This document shows positions 1 to 6,740 of a stretch of DNA of 37,118 nt, piece after piece. Every line of letters begins with the position of its first letter. Within the stretch, counting starts at the first letter, position 1. The stretch spans positions 1 through 37,118 of the forward strand of contig CANHCU010000026.1 in assembly GCA_947459185.1 (NCBI GenBank). Direction: 5' to 3'. A program made the position numbers and the translations under genes. Below the pieces are notes generated by a model that saw nothing but the letters and a program-made list of their open reading frames with translations, made no database searches and was not told where the DNA came from. Source of the DNA: Planctomycetaceae bacterium. Lineage in GTDB: Bacteria; Planctomycetota; Planctomycetia; Pirellulales; UBA1268.

Positions 1-238
1 CAGGATGCGAAGCGCAGCACCAGCAAACTGCGTTTGCCAAGAAAAAACAGCAGGACGCTGTGTTTTTCGTGAAGACAGCTCCTCGAGCTTCCGCCGATCC
101 CGGCTCCCCCGTGGCTACTTCGCAGGATGCGAAGCGCAGCACCAGCAAACTGCGTTTGCCAAGAAAAAACAGCAGGACGCTGTGTTTTTCGTGAAGACAG
201 CTTCTCGAGCTTCCGCCGATCCCGGCTTCCCCGTGGCT
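1..238. repeat. 122-bp tandem repeat, two copies
   Basis: The segment from 1 to about 116 recurs from 123 to 238 with a period of 122 bp; I count two mismatches (positions 81/203 and 106/228). Each unit contains a perfect hairpin (GCAAAC, loop TGC, GTTTGC) and a longer A-rich/T-rich imperfect hairpin (AAAAAACAGC against GCTGTGTTTTT). The junction between units forms another (CTTCGCA, loop GGA, TGCGAAG, 118-134). The array may begin left of the window. Reading frames across it look like by-products of the repeat. The A/T-rich hairpin could act as a terminator for whatever lies to the left. No protein-coding signal is seen in 1-375. Confidence 0.9.
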
Positions 239-324
239 GCAAGTTTTCAACTTGTCCGTTCATCGGCTTCGCCGTAACCAGGAAAGTGGCCGTTTGGACT
301 GGTACTCTGCGGCTGATAACGGAC

Positions 325-330
325 TAGAAT
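325..330 (+). promoter_or_regulatory. candidate -10 box (TAGAAT) upstream of msrA
   Basis: TAGAAT matches the sigma-70 -10 consensus at five of six positions and stands out in this GC-rich DNA. It lies 45 bases before the msrA start. No convincing -35 hexamer is found at 16-18 bp spacing. A very similar CTAAAATGA context occurs before the M28 peptidase gene at 20053. Confidence 0.3.
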
Positions 331-375
331 GATTGGGGCAATGAAGCATCGAGTTCATTCGAGGAGCCGAAACCC

Positions 376-987
376 ATGATGGCACGCGTGGTCCGGTTGT
401 TTCTGGCAGGAGCGATCATGATGATGAGCAGCGGATTGGCGGCTGGGGCCGAGGGAGAACTGGCGAAGGCGACGTTCGCCGGCGGCTGCTTCTGGTGCAC
501 GGAGGCGGTCTATGCCCAGATCAAGGGCGTGCAGTCGGTGACGAGCGGCTACATCGCCGGGAAGAATCCGAATCCTACCTACCAGCAGGTCTGCACCGGC
601 CAGACGGGCCACGCCGAGGCGGTGGAGATCGAATACGACCCGCAGCAGGTGCCCTATGAAAAACTGCTCGAGGTGTTTTTCATGACGCACGATCCGACCA
701 CGAAGAACCGGCAGGGGGCCGACGTCGGCACGCAATACCGCTCGGGCGTCTTCTACCACGACGACGAGCAGAAAAAGACCGCCGAAGAGGTGATCGCGAA
801 GCTCGATGCAGCGAAGGTGTTTCCCGGCAGGATCGTCACCGAGGTCACGCCGGCGAGCACGTTCTATGCTGCGGAGAAGTATCACCAGGACTACTTCGCC
901 AACAATCCGTTCCAGCCCTACTGCCAGGCGGTCGTGTCGCCGAAGGTGGAGAAGGTCCGCAAGGTCTTCAAGGACATATTGAAGTAG
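376..987 (+). CDS. msrA: peptide methionine sulfoxide reductase MsrA, exported
   Basis: MsrA reduces the S epimer of methionine sulfoxide in proteins. The 203-residue product has a hydrophobic N-terminal segment ending near AAGAEG (about residues 1-25) that reads as a signal peptide, so the enzyme probably acts in the periplasm. The family signature GGCFWCTE follows with the catalytic cysteine at residue 38; further family blocks include GHAEAVEIEYDP and a Y-H-Q-D-Y motif (YHQDYFANNP). Candidate resolving cysteines are in QVCTG and near the C-terminus (PYCQAV). Length is normal for an MsrA domain plus signal peptide, without a fused MsrB. The ATG at 376 has GAGGAG at 361-366; a second ATG follows directly. 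It is monocistronic as far as can be seen, convergent with pyc. Confidence 0.95.
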   Translation: MMARVVRLFLAGAIMMMSSGLAAGAEGELAKATFAGGCFWCTEAVYAQIKGVQSVTSGYIAGKNPNPTYQQVCTGQTGHAEAVEIEYDPQQVPYEKLLEVFFMTHDPTTKNRQGADVGTQYRSGVFYHDDEQKKTAEEVIAKLDAAKVFPGRIVTEVTPASTFYAAEKYHQDYFANNPFQPYCQAVVSPKVEKVRKVFKDILK

Positions 988-1067
988 CGGCGTATTCCCT
1001 CGCACGCGCGTCGGGCTTGCATGGGAGAGGGGCGTGCCCATGGCTTTATTATTGAAGCCCGCTCCTC

Positions 1068-1095
1068 ATCCAAGCCCGCAGCGCCAGCAAGGGCA
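1068..1095. repeat. dispersed 27-bp intergenic motif (copy 1)
   Basis: This stretch reads ATCCAAGCCCGCAGCGC followed by (C)AGCAAGGGCA. It recurs in inverse orientation at 11213-11239 with 25 of 27 bases identical. It lies in the 150-bp gap between the convergent msrA and pyc genes, which otherwise holds nothing I recognise; no simple T-tailed terminator is visible there. Similar AAGCCCGCAGCGCAAGCAAGGG strings are, from memory, frequent in planctomycete intergenic DNA. Confidence 0.7.
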
Positions 1096-1137
1096 TACTG
1101 CTCGCAAAGTTGCCAGAGGCGTCGGCGCTTGGGGCGA

Positions 1138-4100
1138 TCACGCGTCTGCGTAGCGGACGACCAGCTCCGCGGCCTCGACCGGCGTGCCGGGGCTGACGAG
1201 CACCTCGGCCACCTTGCCGTCCCGCTCCGCGTAGACCGTCGTCTCCATCTTCATCGCTTCGAGGCTCAAGAGCTTCTGCCCCTTCGTCACCGTGTCGCCC
1301 GGCCGCACCGCCACCGTCACGATCAGGCCCGGCATCGGCGACCCCACTTCGCGGGCGTCGCCCACCGTCGCCTTCGGCCGCCGCTGGACTTTCGCCTCGA
1401 GGCTCTTGTCGGCGATCGACACGGCCCGCGGCTGGCCGTTCAATTCGAAGAACACCGTCCGCGTGCCGTCGGCATGCGGCTCGCCCACCGTCAGCAGGCG
1501 GACCACCAGCGTCTTGCCCGGTTCGATGTCGATCGGCAGTTCCTCGCCCGGCTTCGGGCCCTCGAGGAACGCGGGCGTGGGCAGCACGCTCACGTTCCCA
1601 TACTTATTGGCGTGCTGCACGTAGTCTTGGAACACCCTCGGATAGAGCAGCCAGGAGAGCACCTCCCGCGGTGACGCCGTCCGACCGACGAGTTCAGACA
1701 CCTTTTTTTCGGCCGCCTTGAAGTCGGCCGGCGGCATCGAGGCGCCGGGGCGCCCCGTGACGATCTCGCCTTGGCGGACGATCCGCTTCACCACCGCCGG
1801 CGGAAAGCCACCCGGCGGCTGGCCCATTCGGCCAGCCAGCAGGTCGACCACCGATTCTGGAAACGCCATGTCGCGGGAGTCGGAGAGCAGTTCAGACGCC
1901 TGCATGCCGTTGGTCACGAGCAAGAGCGCGAGGTCACCCACCGCCTTGCTCGTGGGCGTCACCTTCACGATGTCGCCGAGCAGTTGGTTGACGTCTGCAT
2001 ACGCCCGGCAGACCTCCTCCCAGCGGTCACCCAGCCCGAGCGCCTTCGCCTGCTCGAGCAGGTTCGTGAACTGGCCACCGGGCATCTCGTGGAGATAGAG
2101 GTCGGCGTCGGGTGCCTTCATGTCGCACTCAAACGCCGTGTAGTGATCGCGGACCGCGGCCCAGTAGTGGGAGAGATGCCGCAGCGGCTCCGGATCGAGG
2201 CCGGTGTCGAGCGGTGTGTTGCGGGCAGCCTCCACGATCGCGTTCAGATTGGGCTGACTCGTCAGACCCGCGAAGCTCGCCATCGCCGCATCGACCACGC
2301 TCGCCCCCGCCTGCGCCGCCTCGAGGGCGCTGGCCAGCGAGGCGGCCGAGGTGTCGTGGGTGTGGAAGTGGATCGGGATGCCGATTTCGTCACGGAGGGC
2401 CTTCACGAGCCGGCCCGCCGCGAACGGCTTGCAGAGGCCCGCCATGTCTTTGATGGCGAGCATGTGGGCGCCGAGCCCTTCCAGTTCCTTGGCGAGCTTC
2501 ACGTAGTAGTCGAGCGAATACTTCGTCCGCTTCGGATCGAGCACATCGCCGGTGTAGCAGATCGCCGCCTCGCAGATCGCGCCGCTCTCCAACACCGCGT
2601 CGATCGCGACCTTCATGTTCGGCACCCAGTTGAGCGGGTCGAACACGCGAAACACGTCGATGCCGCTGGCCGCCGATTCCTTCACGAACGCCTGCACGAC
2701 GTTGTCGGGGTAATTCGTGTAGCCGACGGCATTGCTGGCGCGCAAAAGCATCTGGAAGAGGACGTTCGGCACCCGCTCGCGGAGTTGGATCAGCCGATCC
2801 CAGGGGCATTCCTTGAGGAACCGCATCGATGTGTCGAAGGTGGCGCCTCCCCACATCTCCAGCGAGAAGAGGCCCGGCGCCAGGTGGGCGTAGGCGTCTG
2901 CCACGGCAAGCATGTCGAATGACCGCATCCGCGTGGCCAGCAGCGACTGGTGGGCGTCGCGCATGGTCGTGTCGGTGATGAAAAGCCGATTCTGCTGCCG
3001 CACCCAGGCGGCAAACTTCTGGGGCCCGAGTTCCTTGAGCTTGGTCCGCGTGCCGGCCGCCGGGGTGGCCAGCCGATCAAACTCGGGCACCGGCGCCGGG
3101 CTGCGGCGGACCGCCACGGCTCTGCCCTTCACGAGCGGGTTGCCGTTGACGATCACGTCGGCCAGATACTCAAGCACCCTGGTGGCCCGGTCGCGACGGA
3201 GCGGGAAGTCGAAGAGCGCCGGCGTCTCGTCGATGAATCGCGTCGTGCAGCGGCCGGCGAGAAACTCGGGGTGCGTGACGAGGTTGATCAAAAACGGAAT
3301 GTTGGTCTTCACGCCGCGGACGCGGAATTCCTGCAGACAGCGTTCGATGTGGCCGGCGGCCTCCTCGTGCGTGAGGCCTCGCGCCGTCACCTTGACGAGT
3401 AGCGAGTCGAAGTAGGGCGTGACGACCGCCCCGGAGAAGGCGGTGCCGGCGTCGAGCCGGATGCCCATGCCGCTGGCCGACCGGTAGGCCGTGATCCGGC
3501 CGTAGTCGGGGAGGAACCGATTCTCGGGATCCTCCGTGGTGACGCGGCACTGGATCGCTGCCCCCATCGACTTGATCTGCGACTGATCGCCGAGGCCGAT
3601 CTGCGGATCGGAGAGCTTCCAGCCCTCGGCTACGCGGAGCTGGCGGCGGACGATGTCAACGCCGGTGATCTCCTCCGTGACGGTGTGCTCGACCTGAATC
3701 CGCGGATTGACCTCGATGAAATAAAACCGGTTGGCGTCGGTGTCGACGAGAAACTCCACCGTGCCGGCATTCTCATAGCGGGCAGTCCGCCCGATCGCGA
3801 GCGCCGCCTCGCAGATCCCCTCCCGCATGGCCGGGGTGAGGTTTGGGGCCGGCGCCATCTCTACCACCTTCTGGTGCCTGCGCTGGACCGAGCAGTCGCG
3901 TTCGAAGAGGTGGATGAGGTTGCCATGCATGTCGCCGAGCAGCTGCACCTCGATGTGCCTCGCCCGCTGGATGAACTTCTCGACGAATACGCTCGCGCTG
4001 CCGAAGGCTGTCTTGCTCTCCCGCTGCGCACTCTCCAGGGCCACCGCGAGTTCGTCCTCACCGTGGACGACCCGCATGCCACGGCCGCCGCCGCCGTGGG

Positions 4101-4587
4101 CCGCCTTGATGATCACTGGCCAGCCGAGTTCCTTGGCGATTTTGAGCGCATCCTGAAAGCCGACGACAGGCTTGGAGCTGCCCGCCAGGATCGGCACGCC
4201 CGCCTGCTTCGCCAGTTCGCGGGCGGCCGTCTTGTCGCCGAGGGTCTGGAGGAGCTCGACACGCGGCCCCACAAACACAATCCCCGCCTTCTGACAGGCC
4301 GCGGCAAACTCGGGGTTTTCGGAGAGGAAGCCGTAGCCGGGATGAATCGCATCGACGTCGTGTTCTTTGGCGATCGCCACGATCCCCTCGATGTCGAGGT
4401 AAGACCGAATCGGCTCGCCGGGTCGGCCGACGAGGTAGGACTCGTCAGCCTTGAAGCGGTGGAGGGCGAAGCGGTCTTCGTGGGCGTAGATCGCCACGGT
4501 CCGAATGCCCAGTTCGTGGGCGGAGCGAAACACGCGGATCGCGATCTCGCTGCGGTTGGCCACCAGCAACTTCTTGATGGGACGCAT
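1138..4587 (-). CDS. pyc: pyruvate carboxylase
   Basis: This biotin enzyme makes oxaloacetate from pyruvate, bicarbonate and ATP (anaplerosis) in the cytoplasm. The 1149-residue product has the full single-chain order. The biotin carboxylase domain (about 1-450) carries GYGFLSENPEFA, the glycine-rich ATP-grasp loop HGGGGRGMR and EVNPRIQVEHTVTE. The carboxyltransferase domain (about 510-800) carries DTTMRDAHQSLLATR and the metal-binding HFHTHDT. A tetramerisation region and the C-terminal biotinyl domain follow, with AMKM (biotinylated lysine about residue 1113). The reading frame is open further upstream to 5019, but homology starts at MRPIKKLLVANRSEIAIR, so the ATG at 4587 is chosen; GGAAGAAAG precedes it. 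It lies downstream of tsaB on the same strand, but 451 bp of repeat-rich DNA separates them, so it probably has its own promoter. Confidence 0.96.
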   Translation of the reverse strand: MRPIKKLLVANRSEIAIRVFRSAHELGIRTVAIYAHEDRFALHRFKADESYLVGRPGEPIRSYLDIEGIVAIAKEHDVDAIHPGYGFLSENPEFAAACQKAGIVFVGPRVELLQTLGDKTAARELAKQAGVPILAGSSKPVVGFQDALKIAKELGWPVIIKAAHGGGGRGMRVVHGEDELAVALESAQRESKTAFGSASVFVEKFIQRARHIEVQLLGDMHGNLIHLFERDCSVQRRHQKVVEMAPAPNLTPAMREGICEAALAIGRTARYENAGTVEFLVDTDANRFYFIEVNPRIQVEHTVTEEITGVDIVRRQLRVAEGWKLSDPQIGLGDQSQIKSMGAAIQCRVTTEDPENRFLPDYGRITAYRSASGMGIRLDAGTAFSGAVVTPYFDSLLVKVTARGLTHEEAAGHIERCLQEFRVRGVKTNIPFLINLVTHPEFLAGRCTTRFIDETPALFDFPLRRDRATRVLEYLADVIVNGNPLVKGRAVAVRRSPAPVPEFDRLATPAAGTRTKLKELGPQKFAAWVRQQNRLFITDTTMRDAHQSLLATRMRSFDMLAVADAYAHLAPGLFSLEMWGGATFDTSMRFLKECPWDRLIQLRERVPNVLFQMLLRASNAVGYTNYPDNVVQAFVKESAASGIDVFRVFDPLNWVPNMKVAIDAVLESGAICEAAICYTGDVLDPKRTKYSLDYYVKLAKELEGLGAHMLAIKDMAGLCKPFAAGRLVKALRDEIGIPIHFHTHDTSAASLASALEAAQAGASVVDAAMASFAGLTSQPNLNAIVEAARNTPLDTGLDPEPLRHLSHYWAAVRDHYTAFECDMKAPDADLYLHEMPGGQFTNLLEQAKALGLGDRWEEVCRAYADVNQLLGDIVKVTPTSKAVGDLALLLVTNGMQASELLSDSRDMAFPESVVDLLAGRMGQPPGGFPPAVVKRIVRQGEIVTGRPGASMPPADFKAAEKKVSELVGRTASPREVLSWLLYPRVFQDYVQHANKYGNVSVLPTPAFLEGPKPGEELPIDIEPGKTLVVRLLTVGEPHADGTRTVFFELNGQPRAVSIADKSLEAKVQRRPKATVGDAREVGSPMPGLIVTVAVRPGDTVTKGQKLLSLEAMKMETTVYAERDGKVAEVLVSPGTPVEAAELVVRYADA

Positions 4588-4721
4588 CGAAAAACTTTCT
4601 TCCAGAGCCCTGCAGAACGTAAAATCAGCCCTAAGCCTACCGTGCCTTGGAATCGGCAACAGGGCTACCAAAAGCCACCGCGGCGGCAGCGGGTTTCGGA
4701 CGGCGCGGAGGTGCTGCAACC

Positions 4722-4836
4722 GGGGTCGGCCCGGACACCTCCGCTCGTTACGGCGGCTCCTCGGTGGCGCCAGTGGGAGTGGCAGGTCATTGGCTCGGAG
4801 GCGCCTGAGGCTCGCTTTGGTGTCCGGGCCGACCCC
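4722..4836. repeat. long palindromic intergenic element, copy A
   Basis: The ends are an 18-bp perfect inverted repeat: GGGGTCGGCCCGGACACC at 4722-4739 and its complement at 4819-4836. Pairing continues imperfectly inward (GCTCG...GGCGGCTCC against GGAGGCGCC...CGAGC). The reverse strand aligns along its whole length with 17327-17445; the terminal stems differ in sequence but each stays self-complementary. It sits between tsaB and pyc. It is not a CDS. It could be a REP/BIME-like or MITE-like element, or a structured RNA. Confidence 0.85.
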
Positions 4837-4897
4837 TCGGTGATGCGCGGAGACTGCCGCGTATTCCGCGGGGGCGTTCTGAACGAGGATCCAGTGA

Positions 4898-5029
4898 GGG
4901 GCTGCCCATGCCCCGAGAGCCGGCGTTGCTGACCAGCGCAGGCAGGATGCCGGAGCGCAGTCAGCATCGAGTGAGCGAAGGCCATGGATGGCCGTAGCGA
5001 ACGTCCGGCGACGGGGCATGGGCAGCCCC
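4898..5029. repeat. long palindromic intergenic element, family C
   Basis: GGGGCTGCCCATGCCCC at 4898-4914 is exactly complementary to 5013-5029, and the similarity extends inward (CCGGCGTT against AACGTCCGG). The inside contains the smaller palindrome GCCATGGATGGC at 4981-4992. The right arm ends 9 bp beyond the tsaB stop codon, so the element could also terminate tsaB transcription. A single arm of the same family (GTGAGGGGCTGCCCATGC, here 4894-4911) recurs at 17264-17281, again next to an A/B-type element. Confidence 0.8.
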
Positions 5030-5038
5030 GAACCGGCG

Positions 5039-5725
5039 TCACCGCTTTTCGTCGGCGTAGCTGGGGCGGATGTAGTCGGGCACGAGTGTCGCGGGGTCGT
5101 CGGCCTCGCCAGCCGCGGCGCGGAGCGTCGCGATCTGGCCGATCTCAGCGACTGCGGGCGTCCACACTGTTAGTGGTGCGACCACGAGATCGGGCCGGCT
5201 CGCGAGGGCGTCGGCCAGCAGGGCCAGGCCGGGGCCGGTCACGATGCTGCCAGGAGGCAGGTCCGTCAGCCAGATCTGGGCGGCAGCGAGTGCGCCCGGC
5301 TCGACGCTCCAGCCGGTCGGAGAGTGCGCGGTCGGCACAACACGAGCGGCAAACACTTCGCCCCGGCCGGCGTCGAAGGCGACGGTCACCGGCGCGTCGT
5401 GCCGCCCGAGGGCCGTCGCGGTGCCACGTGCGATCACCTCGCACGACGACACTCCCACGAGCCGGCTGCCGGTGGTCCAGCAGAGGGCCTTGGCCGTGGT
5501 CACCCCCACCCGGAGGCCGGTGAACGAGCCAGGCCCACGGACGACGGCCACCAGTTCGACGGCGGCGGTTTTCCAGCCGAGTTCGGCAGCGACCGCCTCG
5601 ACAGCCGCCGCCAGCAGCCGGGCATGTTCGCCCGCGGTGGGAAGCGTTCGGCCGGCGATTCGGTCGCCATCGATCGCGGCGACCGATCCCGTCGCGAGGC
5701 TGGTGTCGATGACGATCGTTTTCAT
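5039..5725 (-). CDS. tsaB: tRNA threonylcarbamoyladenosine biosynthesis protein TsaB
   Basis: TsaB is the scaffold partner of TsaD in the complex that installs t6A at position 37 of ANN-decoding tRNAs. The 228-residue product starts MKTIVIDTSLATGSVA and has the family hallmark RGPGSFTGLRVGVTTAKAL around residues 67-85; it is a non-catalytic ASKHA-fold protein of the usual length. The frame stays open to 5842, but the extension is not TsaB-like, so the ATG at 5725 is preferred (an in-frame ATG at about 5737 would add MNQP). It is transcribed divergently from the metallophosphoesterase gene; palindromic repeats follow its stop. Confidence 0.93.
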   Translation of the reverse strand: MKTIVIDTSLATGSVAAIDGDRIAGRTLPTAGEHARLLAAAVEAVAAELGWKTAAVELVAVVRGPGSFTGLRVGVTTAKALCWTTGSRLVGVSSCEVIARGTATALGRHDAPVTVAFDAGRGEVFAARVVPTAHSPTGWSVEPGALAAAQIWLTDLPPGSIVTGPGLALLADALASRPDLVVAPLTVWTPAVAEIGQIATLRAAAGEADDPATLVPDYIRPSYADEKR

Positions 5726-5866
5726 GGGCTGGTTCATCGGCGGGTTTATCGGCCAACGCCTGACAATGCCACGGTGCCAGAACGATGCCGCGGCTTGACC
5801 ATGGGGGGGGGCCGTTCGTAGGCTCCACTGTACAGAGATCATGCGTCAAGGCCCGGCGGAGCGGGT

Positions 5867-6649
5867 TTGATTCCAGTGAAACGGGCCATCATCAGTGACG
5901 TCCACGGCAATCAGGAGGCGCTCAACGCGGTCCTGGAGGATATCGACCGGCAGCAGGTGGACGCCATCTACTGCCTCGGCGATGTGGTCGGCTACGGTCC
6001 GAATCCATGCGAGTGTGTGAAACTCGTCCGCGAACGCTGCAGCATGGTGTTGTTGGGCAACCACGATCAAGGCGCGCTCTTTGACCCGGATGGGTTCAAC
6101 GTGGGGGCCGAGAAGGCGATCCGCTGGACCCGCGCCCAACTCGAGCAGCACGATCGGCTGCCGAGGAATGCAGGCGATCCGCTCACCGACTTCCTCGGCG
6201 AACTGCCGCGGACGCACACCGAAGGGGACCTGCTGTTCGTTCATGGTTCAGCCCGCCGCCCGCTCGACGAGTATGTCTTTCCCGAAGATATCTACAACCC
6301 GCTGAAGATGGAGCACATCTTCGAGCTGTTTGGGAAATACTGTTTCCAGGGGCACACGCACATCCCCGGCATCTTCACGACGGCGCCCGATTTCATTTCG
6401 CCGGCAATGCCGAAGTCCGGACCGACGCAGGAGCAGCGACTTGCCCTTCCTGCCGGCAAGGCCATGGTGAATTGCGGCAGCGTCGGGCAACCGCGGGACG
6501 GTGATCCCCGCGCCTGCTACCTGATTCTGGAGGATGACTCGGTCCGATACCGTCGGATCGAGTATCCATGGGATGTCACCTGCCGGAAAATTCACGCGAT
6601 CCCCGATCTCGACAATTTTCTCGGAGATCGACTGACGCAGGGCAGATAG
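5867..6649 (+). CDS. calcineurin-like metallophosphoesterase
   Basis: The 260-residue protein has the metallophosphoesterase metal-ligand series in order: SDVHGN near residue 10, [11 protein letters not shown] near 38, LGNHD near 64, FVHGS near 124 and FQGHTHIP near 157, then [14 protein letters not shown]. This is the family often annotated as YfcE/MJ0936-like phosphodiesterases; the substrate cannot be told from sequence. There is no signal peptide, so it is cytoplasmic. The start is uncertain: TTG at 5867 (GGAG at 5858-5861) or GTG at 5876, giving [12 protein letters not shown]. It is divergent from tsaB. A nine-G run lies in the shared upstream region (5803-5811). Confidence 0.9.
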   Translation: MIPVKRAIISDVHGNQEALNAVLEDIDRQQVDAIYCLGDVVGYGPNPCECVKLVRERCSMVLLGNHDQGALFDPDGFNVGAEKAIRWTRAQLEQHDRLPRNAGDPLTDFLGELPRTHTEGDLLFVHGSARRPLDEYVFPEDIYNPLKMEHIFELFGKYCFQGHTHIPGIFTTAPDFISPAMPKSGPTQEQRLALPAGKAMVNCGSVGQPRDGDPRACYLILEDDSVRYRRIEYPWDVTCRKIHAIPDLDNFLGDRLTQGR

Positions 6650-6665
6650 CCAGCGACGGAACCGA

Positions 6666-6671
6666 TATACT
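6666..6671 (+). promoter_or_regulatory. candidate -10 box (TATACT) upstream of yidC
   Basis: TATACT in the 91-bp gap before yidC matches the -10 consensus at five of six positions. No clear -35 is present at normal spacing. A similar GTATACTA occurs after mnmE at 11197-11204. Confidence 0.25.
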
Positions 6672-6740
6672 CAGGAAAACCCCCGCGCAGTCAGGCCAAC
6701 TCGAGGCCTGGGCAGATCGTGGGTTCATCCGGAGTCATTC

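Noticed and set aside
1-238. CRISPR array
   Set aside because: Repeats are adjacent 122-bp units with no unique spacers and no cas genes nearby.
5-327. Overlapping short open frames over the 122-bp repeat at the window start
   Set aside because: The same peptide is read twice because the DNA is repeated; there is no ribosome site or family resemblance, and the hairpins explain the sequence.
1771-2922. Long open frame (about 380 codons) on the plus strand opposite pyruvate carboxylase
   Set aside because: It is the antisense shadow of a GC-rich gene with clear homology; its His/Arg/Glu-rich translation is typical of such shadows.
4588-5019. Upstream extension of the pyruvate carboxylase frame to 5019
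   Set aside because: The added 144 codons cross palindromic repeats and have no carboxylase similarity; the family N-terminus and a ribosome site lie at 4587.
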